Below are positions 6,499-13,187 of a DNA stretch of 14,070 nt, piece by piece (positions within the stretch are counted from its first letter, which is position 1; every line of letters starts with the position of its first letter). The stretch is taken from contig NZ_CALHWC010000081.1 in NCBI RefSeq assembly GCF_938036805.1, positions 1-14,070 on the forward strand, in the 5' to 3' direction. Below the pieces are notes generated by a model, which was not told the DNA's origin, made no database searches, and saw only the letters and a program-made list of their open reading frames with translations. This DNA comes from an uncultured Streptococcus sp. (GTDB taxonomy: Bacteria > Bacillota > Bacilli > Lactobacillales > Streptococcaceae). The position numbers and the translations under genes were made by a program.

Positions 6499-7124
6499 TC
6501 GTCTTCCTCGTCGTCATAAACACGTTCGCCATGGATTTTGATATACTCTTCGCGAAAGCGTTCTTCCTCTTCCCATAGAGGGTCTCTTACTGGTACCATT
6601 GTCTTTAATTCTTCCAAACTAATTTCAACCGCTTCATCATAAGTCAGTGAAAGAACAGCCTTGTGCAACTCCTTAAAAGTCTCTACATCCACCCAGGTCT
6701 CTTTGCCGTCCTCACTAATTTTCCCATCAATTGCACCCGCAACCTCAACTGCCATAATGTATAAGGCACGTTTGTCTACTGTTAAAACATCTATATGGGA
6801 TGTTGCGATACGTAGATAATCTCCACGTTCTCTCCACTCTGTAATGAAAGTTTTTTCAAATTCAAGGGATATATTTTCATATTTATAGGAATTCCATGGA
6901 TTTTTTAAATCATAAGAGGGAATATTATTCCATCTTGAGTCAAAAAAACGCCATTTATCAAAACTTACTACAAAGTAAAAATCATCTTGTAACATCTCAT
7001 CATCACCGACGTTTGAGTATGTAATAGGATGACCATGCCACTCCTTAAACCACATTTTCCAGAGCAACTCTCTTGTTGTAAAGGTTATTTTTTTCTTAAA
7101 ATCACTTTTGATATATAGTCTCAT
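6495..7124 (-). CDS. Immunity-like protein, copy 4 of tandem array
   Basis: A paralogue of 209 residues from the ATG at 7124, which overlaps the stop of copy 3 as ATGA. The open frame extends 22 codons further upstream, but that stretch lies within copy 3 in another frame and is not family-like, so I reject the longer start. The N-terminus (IKSDFKKKITFTTRELLWKMWF) matches copy 2, whereas the middle (NPWNSYKYENISLEFE) and C-terminus (YDEAVEISLEEL) match copy 1. This makes it a clear mosaic. It keeps the core VDKRALYIMAVEVAGAIDGKISED and the acidic end DDEEDE. Its ribosome site is poor: the GGAGG of copy 3's altered tail is about 15 bases away, so coupled re-initiation may matter most here. Confidence 0.83.
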   Translation of the reverse strand: MRLYIKSDFKKKITFTTRELLWKMWFKEWHGHPITYSNVGDDEMLQDDFYFVVSFDKWRFFDSRWNNIPSYDLKNPWNSYKYENISLEFEKTFITEWRERGDYLRIATSHIDVLTVDKRALYIMAVEVAGAIDGKISEDGKETWVDVETFKELHKAVLSLTYDEAVEISLEELKTMVPVRDPLWEEEERFREEYIKIHGERVYDDEEDE

Positions 7125-7729
7125 AAATCTGAGATATCGCCTCCATGTGCTAGGATGTATTCTTTTCGACGAGCAGCTTCTTCCTCCCAAAGAGGATCGT
7201 CCATAACATCCATCGTTTGAATTTCTGTCAAACTTAGTTCATTTGCTTCTTCAAAAGTTAGAGATAGAATAGCCTCATGTTTTCTTTTAAACTCCTCAAT
7301 TGTCAACCAGCTAGCCTTGCCATCCTCACTAATTTGACCATCAATAACCTTTGCAATCTCAAGCGCCATAATGTACATAGCTCGTTTATCAACTGTCAAA
7401 ACTTCTAGATGGGTGGTTAAAATACGGAGATAGTCTCCCTTTTCATTATAATCTGTAGCAAATGCATCTTCAAAATTAATTTCAATACATTCCTTAATAT
7501 GTGAAAAGAGTCTTCGTACCCCTTCCTTTAGAGGGACACTAGACCATCTCTTATCAGCAGTGCCTTTCCTCAAGGATAAATTTGAGAAAAAATCTTCTTG
7601 TAATGCATCATTGTCTCCAGCATTTGAGTAAGAAACCTGCTCATCCTCTGGAAACCACATTTTACCAGCTAGTTCCAAATAACCATAAGGTACTTTTTTA
7701 GTGTAATCGCCTTTTAAATATAATTTCAT
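7121..7729 (-). CDS. Immunity-like protein, copy 3 of tandem array (lacks acidic tail)
   Basis: A 202-residue paralogue, start ATG 7729 in an ATGA overlap with copy 2. Its N-terminus (LKGDYTKKVPYGYLELAGKMW) is the parent-like version of the broken seventh copy. The conserved core VDKRAMYIMALEIAKVIDGQ is present, and the C-terminal class (FEEANELSLTEIQTMDVMDDP) is that of copy 5. It is the odd one out at the end: instead of the D/E-rich tail it finishes HGGDISDL, so the usual overlap of acidic codons with a ribosome site is lost for the next gene. Cytoplasmic, probably part of the toxin-neutralising bank. Confidence 0.84.
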   Translation of the reverse strand: MKLYLKGDYTKKVPYGYLELAGKMWFPEDEQVSYSNAGDNDALQEDFFSNLSLRKGTADKRWSSVPLKEGVRRLFSHIKECIEINFEDAFATDYNEKGDYLRILTTHLEVLTVDKRAMYIMALEIAKVIDGQISEDGKASWLTIEEFKRKHEAILSLTFEEANELSLTEIQTMDVMDDPLWEEEAARRKEYILAHGGDISDL

Positions 7730-8352
7730 TCATCCTCGTCATCATAAACTGGCTCGCCATGGATTTTGATGTATTCTTCATTTCTACGGTCATCGTCTTC
7801 CCAAACTGGGTCTCTCACATCGCCCAAAAAGGGAATTTCTTCCAAACTCAGCTCATTAGCCTCTTCATAACTCATCGAAAGGATATCCTCATGCCGTTTT
7901 TTAAATTCCTCCACACTTAACCAGCTCTCTTTATCATCTTCGCTAATCTGACCATCAATAGCAGTCGCAATTTCAATGGCCATAATATACATAGCTCGTT
8001 TATCAACAGTGAGAAGGTCAAGGTGCTTAGAAGCAATTCTTAAACATTCACCTTTCTCACGAAAATCCGACATGATAGCATCTTCATAGTCTAACTGTAT
8101 ATATTCTGACTTATGGGATAAAAAATCATATTTTATCCCTTCCTTAATCTGAACACTTTTCCATCTATCATCATGAGTTTTCTTGTCTAATTCTAAGTGA
8201 ATAGAAAGTTTCTCAATTGGTAGTTCTAGATACCCAGCATATGACAAATCCGACTCTATTCCATCTTTTTCCTTAAACCACATCTTCCAAACTAGTTCTC
8301 TAGTAGTAAATGTTATTTTTTTAGCATAATCACCTTTGATGTATAATCTCAC
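7726..8352 (-). CDS. Immunity-like protein, copy 2 of tandem array
   Basis: A 208-residue paralogue whose GTG start (8352) overlaps copy 1's stop as GTGA, with GAGGAAGAC just upstream in copy 1's tail codons. The N-terminus (KKITFTTRELVWKMWFKE) matches copy 4. From LTVDKRAMYIMAIEIATAID onward both protein and DNA (about 7745-8050) are nearly identical to copy 6 (about 5255-5540). The product ends DDEDE. It is soluble and acidic. Near-identity of one half and divergence of the other indicates recent gene conversion or unequal exchange with copy 6. Confidence 0.85.
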   Translation of the reverse strand: MRLYIKGDYAKKITFTTRELVWKMWFKEKDGIESDLSYAGYLELPIEKLSIHLELDKKTHDDRWKSVQIKEGIKYDFLSHKSEYIQLDYEDAIMSDFREKGECLRIASKHLDLLTVDKRAMYIMAIEIATAIDGQISEDDKESWLSVEEFKKRHEDILSMSYEEANELSLEEIPFLGDVRDPVWEDDDRRNEEYIKIHGEPVYDDEDE

Positions 8353-8966
8353 TCGTCTTCCTCTTCGTCATAAACACGTTCTCCGTGGATTTTGATATAT
8401 TCTTCCCACCCTCTGTGTAATTCATCCCAAAGTGGTTCATCAACCGCCTCCATAATCTCTAGTTCCTCCAAACTAATATCAACCGCTTCGTCGTAGGTCA
8501 AATTCAGCAAGTCTATATGTTTCGTTTTAAATTCTTCAATACTCAGCCATGTTTCTTTGTCGTCTTCGCTGATTTGACCGTCAATGGCAGATGCTACCTC
8601 AATCGCCATAATATACATAGCACGCTTGTCAACCGTTAAAATATCTAGATGAGTGGAAATAATTCGCAAATAATCACCTTTCTCTCGCCCATCGCTTTCA
8701 TAAGAATTTTCTAGATCCAATGTCAAGTTTTCATATTCAAATGTCTTCCAAGGGTTTATATTTGTATTAAAATTTGCACTCTCCCAACGTTCGTCATTAT
8801 ATTTAAATTTATCCAACCGTAAATTCAAATGTAAATCTTCATCCCAAGCATAGGAAAAATCGAGTGGAATTCCTTTTCGCTCTTTGAACCACATCTTTTG
8901 AGCTATTTCTTTAAACTCTTCATAAAAATCAGTCTTGGTGTAATCACCTTGTAAATATAACTTCAT
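8349..8966 (-). CDS. Immunity-like protein, copy 1, toxin-proximal (probable cognate immunity)
   Basis: The first member of the array, 205 residues from the ATG at 8966. An upstream in-frame start at 9014 lies inside the toxin gene and is rejected because the ATG has a near-perfect AGGAGG five to six bases ahead. It begins 14 bases after the LXG toxin stop, the position of the cognate immunity gene in LXG operons. The N-terminus (LQGDYTKTDFYEEFKEIAQKMWF) is a class of its own. The middle (NPWKTFEYENLTLDLE) and C-terminus (YDEAVDISLEEL) resemble copy 4. The core VDKRAMYIMAIEVASAIDGQ and the tail DEEEDE are kept. No signal or membrane segment is visible, so it would meet its toxin in the cytoplasm. 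I do not recognise a named immunity family. Confidence 0.86.
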   Translation of the reverse strand: MKLYLQGDYTKTDFYEEFKEIAQKMWFKERKGIPLDFSYAWDEDLHLNLRLDKFKYNDERWESANFNTNINPWKTFEYENLTLDLENSYESDGREKGDYLRIISTHLDILTVDKRAMYIMAIEVASAIDGQISEDDKETWLSIEEFKTKHIDLLNLTYDEAVDISLEELEIMEAVDEPLWDELHRGWEEYIKIHGERVYDEEEDE

Positions 8967-8980
8967 GCATACCTCCTGTT

Positions 8981-10573
8981 TTAATTCGCATAATACCTTT
9001 GATAAGCTTTCCAAATTCTATCAATAATTTGCTCTCTAACCCCCTTGCTGAGTTTACTTAAACTTTCATTTGAATTTACCCAGTCTACAATAGAATCTCT
9101 TCCTATTATTCTATCTATCCTTAGATGCTCATTTAGAGAATAGCCCGATTTCCCACTTCCAGATTGTACTTGAAATTTACCACTCTGTGGTTCAGAATCA
9201 ACACGGATTTTTACATTTTTCCCTCTCACACGTGCTTCTATCTGCTTCCCATGAGTAATACTTGTCTTTTTATTAGCTTTCCAGCTGTCATAGCTCTGGG
9301 CAAAGCTGACATTCAAACTAGCATTAGCTGTCCAAGTCTTGATAATAGCATCATTAATGGCATATGTGCCACCAGCAATCATCGTCGTTCCTGTCACAAA
9401 ACCAGCTGCTGCCGCTGTTTCTATGGGAATAGTTAAAGTCCCAAAACTTGGTATAGAAAGTACTAAGCCTGCCGCCCCTCCTCCTAAGCTTATTGTATCA
9501 ATCATAGCACCAAGGGCAATACTTCCTAGGCCCGCTAAGAACTCTGCCGCATTTTCTCGGATACTTTCCCAGAATTGCCCACCTCGCTCATCATTCAGAC
9601 GCTGAGTGTATTCTTCATCAAAATTACCATTTTTTAGAACAACCCACACTTCACCAACGACTGGGACATCACTAACTTTGGTAGGTATAAAAGTCAGTAT
9701 ATTCCCCTCATGGTCAAAGCGTAAAGATTGATTGAATTCTTGAATCAAGATTGGCCAATCGCTAGAAGGTTTCCCCTCTAAGTAGGCCAGCAAGTGTTTA
9801 CGATAGTAAGCTGCTGCTTCATCAGGCAGCATCAATTCTCTGATACTCTGATTAATCAAAGAAATCTTAGGATCTACTCCTCTTCCATAAGTACGAATTT
9901 CTTCATTTTTCAGTTTTGAAACCCAAGACATGTCCGCACCATTTGTATAGTAGTTTCCTTCTGCATCAATTGTGATTTGACTCAATGACACTGCTCCTTG
10001 AATAGCTAGTCTCAAAATTTCTAGACTGTCTGTAAAGTATTTTGAAACATCTGCCACAAACCATTCAAGTTTGTCAATTTTTTCCTGAATTTCCCGAATG
10101 CCGATATTTAGCTGATTTTCCAGCACTGTCAGAGCATTCGTCTTGGACAGATTGTCAGCTAATTCCCCTGCAAGTCCATCAATAATCCGGCGAAATAGAG
10201 ATTGATACTCTGCTAGCTGAGCTTGGGTTTTCACCAACATCTCCTGTTTTGTTTCCAACTGTTCTTTCAGCAAGTCAAGATCCAGTATCCCATACTCAGA
10301 TACGGTGGAGTCAGCATATTTATAAGAATTCAGCTCCTCCTGAATATCATCAATAGCAGCTTGTAGCTTTTTGATAGCAGGGATTATAATTTCTGTAAAT
10401 AAGCCTTTTCCCGCTGTATAAGCCGCTCCCTGCAGCTCACCCGACTCCAAAGAGGCGATCAGGTGATCGCAGCCACTAGATAGACGATCGGTCACCTGAT
10501 TAGCTACCTGCAGGTTGCTGGTCATCGCTTGGATAAGCTGGGCCGAATCTGCTGCACTATATTTCACTCCCAT
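8981..10573 (-). CDS. LXG-domain polymorphic toxin, type VIIb secretion effector
   Basis: A 530-residue effector of the LXG family, exported by the type VIIb system and used against competing bacteria. Residues 1 to about 215 are long helices and carry the LQG motif at 47-49, the hallmark of the LXG domain. Residues about 215-335 are a linker. Residues about 340-405 are glycine-rich and hydrophobic (GLGSIALGAMIDTISLGGGA and onward), a stretch common in such toxins that may touch membranes. The last 90 or so residues (about 437-530) are a separate basic domain (net charge about +7) with KNVKIRVDSEPQSGKFQVQSGSGK and LNEHLRIDRIIGRDSIVDW; this is the likely toxic part. Its activity is not assignable by eye; a basic, beta-hairpin-rich C-terminus would suit a small nuclease. 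The ATG overlaps lap2 by 10 bases. Cognate immunity is probably the next gene. Confidence 0.9.
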   Translation of the reverse strand: MGVKYSAADSAQLIQAMTSNLQVANQVTDRLSSGCDHLIASLESGELQGAAYTAGKGLFTEIIIPAIKKLQAAIDDIQEELNSYKYADSTVSEYGILDLDLLKEQLETKQEMLVKTQAQLAEYQSLFRRIIDGLAGELADNLSKTNALTVLENQLNIGIREIQEKIDKLEWFVADVSKYFTDSLEILRLAIQGAVSLSQITIDAEGNYYTNGADMSWVSKLKNEEIRTYGRGVDPKISLINQSIRELMLPDEAAAYYRKHLLAYLEGKPSSDWPILIQEFNQSLRFDHEGNILTFIPTKVSDVPVVGEVWVVLKNGNFDEEYTQRLNDERGGQFWESIRENAAEFLAGLGSIALGAMIDTISLGGGAAGLVLSIPSFGTLTIPIETAAAAGFVTGTTMIAGGTYAINDAIIKTWTANASLNVSFAQSYDSWKANKKTSITHGKQIEARVRGKNVKIRVDSEPQSGKFQVQSGSGKSGYSLNEHLRIDRIIGRDSIVDWVNSNESLSKLSKGVREQIIDRIWKAYQRYYAN

Positions 10574-10923
10574 GGCAGACTATTCCTTTCTTTGGTCAGT
10601 TTTTCTCGTTCTTCTTCCAGAGTCTTTCTTGCTTGACGATCAAGCTTTTCTAGTTCATCCATCTGAATATCCACATAGTTCTTAACCTGTTGGTTAAGAT
10701 GCTGAGTCTCTGCTAAATCACGACTGAGAAAAGCAGTATTTTGCGGATACTCATAAAGTAGATTTTCCATTCGAGTCGTCAAATATTGGAAATCCGTCGC
10801 AAAGTTTACCAGAGAATCTTCGTATTGATGTTTGAGAGCCATAAATTCATCTTCTTTTTCGTCAACTTTGAGAATTTTTTCATAAAGTGCTTGGCGTTCT
10901 TTTTCGCTTTTGTCTGCCTTCAT
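10564..10923 (-). CDS. LXG-associated helical targeting protein Lap2 (DUF3958-like)
   Basis: A 119-residue, highly charged, all-helical protein with coiled-coil character throughout, ending in a long K/E run (LEKLDRQARKTLEEEREKLT) and PWE. By length, composition and position between the small Lap1-type protein and the LXG gene it fits the DUF3958 partners. In Streptococcus these are known to bind the LXG domain together with Lap1 and to be needed for export. It probably stays as a complex partner in the cytoplasm or is exported with the toxin. The ATG is one base after the lap1 stop, with GGGAG in the last lap1 codons. Sequence similarity alone would be weak; the gene context makes the call. 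Confidence 0.78.
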   Translation of the reverse strand: MKADKSEKERQALYEKILKVDEKEDEFMALKHQYEDSLVNFATDFQYLTTRMENLLYEYPQNTAFLSRDLAETQHLNQQVKNYVDIQMDELEKLDRQARKTLEEEREKLTKERNSLPWE

Positions 10924-10924
10924 C

Positions 10925-11197
10925 TTAACTCTCCCAGCGCTTAGCCTGCTCTATATCGCGTTTCTCAATTTTTTCAGCAATTTCTGGAAATTTATTGGCC
11001 TGAGTTAGGACAGCCGAACTGAAGTCACTGATAGCCTGCAGCATTTGATTGCAGGCTTGACAGCCAGCTTCCATTCCAGCAATCCCTGTTGTGTAGAAAA
11101 ATTTGACTTGTTGATTTTGTGCATTGCTAGTATCAACTCCAACTAGCTCGCTAATAGCAGATCCAGCTGAAATAGTGTTTGACTTAATTTGTCCCAT
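10925..11197 (-). CDS. LXG-associated targeting protein Lap1 (DUF3130/TIGR04197-like)
   Basis: A 90-residue WXG100-sized helical protein, first gene of the effector operon. The pattern of a short N-terminus (IKSNTISAGSAISELVG), a central helix with small residues, and a C-terminal FPEIAEKIEKRDIEQAKRW is that of the TIGR04197/DUF3130 group, the Lap1 partners of LXG toxins. These are thought to supply part of the secretion signal. Where an FxxxD motif is reported for Lap1 proteins, this one has I-E-K-R-D (77-81), an IxxxD form. Two cysteines (46, 49) lie in the middle (GCQAC). The ATG is preceded by AAAGGAGAAG, a strong site, and by the promoter at 11242-11250. Confidence 0.82.
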   Translation of the reverse strand: MGQIKSNTISAGSAISELVGVDTSNAQNQQVKFFYTTGIAGMEAGCQACNQMLQAISDFSSAVLTQANKFPEIAEKIEKRDIEQAKRWES

Positions 11198-11241
11198 CTT
11201 CGCTTCTCCTTTTATTTATAGAATTACCAAAATACCCTTTC

Positions 11242-11250
11242 ATTATATCA
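11242..11250 (-). promoter_or_regulatory. Extended -10 promoter of the LXG effector operon
   Basis: The minus strand reads TGA TATAAT (11250-11242), a consensus -10 with the TG extension. No good -35 is seen 16-18 bases upstream. It is 45 bases before the lap1 ATG and directly follows the upstream terminator. The whole lap1-lap2-toxin-immunity array is probably read from here, since no later gap is large enough for another promoter. Confidence 0.7.
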
Positions 11251-11273
11251 CAATCCTCAAAATCATAGGTTCT

Positions 11274-11310
11274 AAAACAAAAAAGAGACTGAAACAAAAA
11301 TGTTTCAGTC
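11274..11310 (-). terminator. Strong Rho-independent terminator after dnaD
   Basis: A perfect 10-base stem, GACTGAAACA (11310-11301) with TGTTTCAGTC (11296-11287), has a four-T loop and is followed on the minus strand by TCTTTTTTGTTTT. It insulates the effector operon from the metA-dnaD unit. The plus strand lacks a T-run after the stem. Confidence 0.88.
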
Positions 11311-11498
11311 GCGCCTTATTATGTTCAGCAAACTATTAATATAGTAGATAATTGCTCAATAGCCAGCGATTACTGAGAAACCACTCGGAGTTGGAACTAT
11401 TTATAATGACTTGAAGCTCTTTAAATCTGAAACTAGATAGTAGAAAGAAAAGCAAAATCTTCAAACATTTCGCACAGCCTCACCACATTTACTTGTAA
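11311..11498. other. Gap between dnaD and its terminator, no intact gene
   Basis: About 190 bases separate the dnaD stop from the terminator. The minus strand has short coding-like pieces broken by stops (MFEDFAFLSTI from an ATG near 11463; FKELQVIINSSNSEWFLSNR near 11420-11360). They could be the remnant of a deleted gene or mobile element, or simply non-coding. I see no RNA gene. Confidence 0.35.
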
Positions 11499-12179
11499 CT
11501 AGTCCTTCCACAAATTCATGGCATTGAGGAAATCATCCGAAACCGTTACATTCTGCGGATTGCTTGCTTCACGTTCCGCCCGTTTGGCATCTACCTGAGC
11601 TGGGCTTGTAATGCCTTCTCGCCGCCAATTACGCAAGATGGCCTGAATATATTTCCAATTGGCCTTGCCATTGAAAACTGCTTCGCGTAAGGCAGCCTTG
11701 ACCAAATCTGGATTGATTTGATCGTCCTTAATAGTCTTGGTCAAATCCTCGATTTCAAATGGAGTCAAAAGACGCCCTAACTCTTGCTGGAATGTCTCAA
11801 CCAGTTCCTTGAGAAGGTTACCATCAGACGCTGGCCTTGACCCAGTAGGACTGGAAGTGCCTAGAATCTCGTCTAGCTTTTCTAAGGCTGGTGAAGCATC
11901 AAAAATCGCCTCGATTTCCCCATTCAGTTCGATGGTTCTGTACTGGAGCAAGCCCTTTTCCGTCAGATGGGACATGGAACGATTAACCTCGGATAGGGTC
12001 TTGCCAATATGCTCTGCAATCTGACTGGGCGCAAACTCCTCCAATGAGGTGGTATTTTGCAGATAGAAAAACTGCCAGACCAAAAAATCATCGCTGGAAT
12101 CAAAAATTTCTTTAAAATGCAAAAAGAGGGCACTTGGAAGAACCAAGTTGCCATTTTTGTAAGCTGCTAAATAAGTCAT
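11499..12179 (-). CDS. dnaD: DNA replication initiation protein DnaD
   Basis: DnaD is a primosome component of low-GC Gram-positives. It bridges DnaA at the origin (or PriA at stalled forks) to helicase loading by DnaB and DnaI. This 226-residue protein has the N-terminal winged-helix domain (about 1-95, with the recognition-helix region PSQIAEHIGKTLSEVNRSMSHL, 51-72), a linker, and the DnaD/DnaB2 C-terminal domain (about 122-190) ending in the signature WKYIQAILRNW (175-185), which contains the YIxxIL motif. The ATG is eight bases after the metA stop with AAGAGG ahead, so the two are transcribed together. Length is normal and nothing is missing. Confidence 0.93.
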   Translation of the reverse strand: MTYLAAYKNGNLVLPSALFLHFKEIFDSSDDFLVWQFFYLQNTTSLEEFAPSQIAEHIGKTLSEVNRSMSHLTEKGLLQYRTIELNGEIEAIFDASPALEKLDEILGTSSPTGSRPASDGNLLKELVETFQQELGRLLTPFEIEDLTKTIKDDQINPDLVKAALREAVFNGKANWKYIQAILRNWRREGITSPAQVDAKRAEREASNPQNVTVSDDFLNAMNLWKD

Positions 12180-12187
12180 AGTACCTC

Positions 12188-13129
12188 TTATAAATAAGCA
12201 AAGAAGGATGCATCATTCTCTGGACTTTGCCAATCAAATGGCGTTTCTTGATAAACTGCATAATTGACCCAGTTACTGAAAAAGAGAGCTGCCGCCAAAC
12301 TCCAGCGTAGACAAGGTGTCTCATTCACATCATCATTCTTGAAATAATTTTCAGGAATATGAGGATCCTTGCCCGCTTCCAAATCACGGAAATACTCCTT
12401 GGCAAGGGTATCACGGTCATATTCCATGTGACCAAAGCTATACACCTCCCGCAAGTCACGGCTTGCCAAAACAGACAAGCCAGTCTTTTCTCCCTCAGAG
12501 AGAATTTCTAGATTGGTCAGATTCAGAATGTCTTCCTTCAGCACCTCTGTATGCCTTGAATGAGGCGTGATAAATTCATCATCAAAGCCTCTAAAAAGCA
12601 GATTATTACTTGGAGCCGACTGCTCGTAGACACCTGAGAGTTTCTCTTCCATCTGGTGCTTATCCACGCCATAGCGGGCATAAAGACCAGCCTGAGCTCC
12701 CCAGCAGATATGCAGAGTTGAAAAGACATGAGTCTTGGACCATTCAATCACCTGCTGGAATTCCTCCCAATAGTCCACCGCCTCAAAAGGCAGATGCTCT
12801 ACTGGTGCTCCTGTGATAATCAAGCCATCAAAATAGCGATTTTTAACCTCATCGAAAGTCTTGTAAAAGGTCTGCATGTGCTCCGCTTGAGTGGTCTTCG
12901 ATGTATGAGAAGTCATATAAAGAAACTCAATGGTCAGCTGCAAGGGCGTATTGGCCAAATGACGCAAGATCTGAGTTTCTGTCACCATTTTCTGGGGCAT
13001 GAGATTAAGCACCAAAATATTCAGAGGGCGAATATCTTGGTGGTCTGCCCGGTCATCATCCATGACAAAGATATTCTCAGAGCTTAAAATTTCAACTGCT
13101 GGAAGCTTCTTATCGATCTTGATAGGCAT
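12188..13129 (-). CDS. metA: Homoserine O-acetyltransferase (MetA family)
   Basis: MetA acylates L-homoserine, committing it to methionine synthesis. The 313-residue protein is a full-length member of the HTS family. The catalytic cysteine lies in HICWGAQAGLY (Cys142), and the active-site His and Glu are in FGHMEYD (His234, Glu236). The residue that sets acyl-donor choice is Glu111 (TGAPVEHL). In this family Glu there goes with acetyl-CoA and Gly with succinyl-CoA, so I call it an acetyltransferase despite the common label succinyltransferase. AAAGGAG precedes the ATG. A strong promoter and a MET-box-like palindrome lie just upstream, predicting methionine control. It is followed by dnaD in the same transcript. 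Confidence 0.94.
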   Translation of the reverse strand: MPIKIDKKLPAVEILSSENIFVMDDDRADHQDIRPLNILVLNLMPQKMVTETQILRHLANTPLQLTIEFLYMTSHTSKTTQAEHMQTFYKTFDEVKNRYFDGLIITGAPVEHLPFEAVDYWEEFQQVIEWSKTHVFSTLHICWGAQAGLYARYGVDKHQMEEKLSGVYEQSAPSNNLLFRGFDDEFITPHSRHTEVLKEDILNLTNLEILSEGEKTGLSVLASRDLREVYSFGHMEYDRDTLAKEYFRDLEAGKDPHIPENYFKNDDVNETPCLRWSLAAALFFSNWVNYAVYQETPFDWQSPENDASFFAYL

Positions 13130-13130
13130 G

Positions 13131-13178
13131 AAAATATCTCCTTTTGTTTAATATACTCATTATACTCAAAGGAGATAT
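13131..13178. repeat. Inverted repeat covering the metA ribosome binding site
   Basis: ATATCTCCTTT (13134-13144, the complement of the metA Shine-Dalgarno) and AAAGGAGATAT (13168-13178) are perfectly complementary over 11 bases with a 23-base loop; flanking bases extend the match. mRNA begun at the metA promoter should start inside the loop and lack the upstream arm. Transcripts reading through from apt would carry both arms and could hide the ribosome site. Confidence 0.55.
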
Positions 13179-13187
13179 AGTTTTCAA
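13159..13187 (-). promoter_or_regulatory. Promoter for metA-dnaD
   Basis: TTGAAA (13187-13182, five of six) and a perfect TATAAT (13164-13159) are spaced by 17 bases on the minus strand. The metA ATG follows 29 bases after the -10. It is one of the best promoters in the window. Confidence 0.82.

Noticed and set aside
7125..7190. Upstream extension of immunity copy 4 (22 extra residues)
   Set aside because: It overlaps the coding end of copy 3 and is not shared by other copies; the ATG in the ATGA overlap matches the array pattern.
5234..8966. Tandem repeats considered as a CRISPR or satellite array
   Set aside because: The repeated unit is about 630 bases and is coding throughout; similarity follows protein domains, with no short repeat-spacer pattern.
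9164..9605. Two overlapping plus-strand frames inside the LXG toxin gene
   Set aside because: They mirror the hydrophobic glycine/alanine stretch of the toxin in antisense and have no start signals or family likeness.
12610..13087. Plus-strand frames of 68 and 119 residues over metA
   Set aside because: Antisense shadows of a clear, well-conserved metA.
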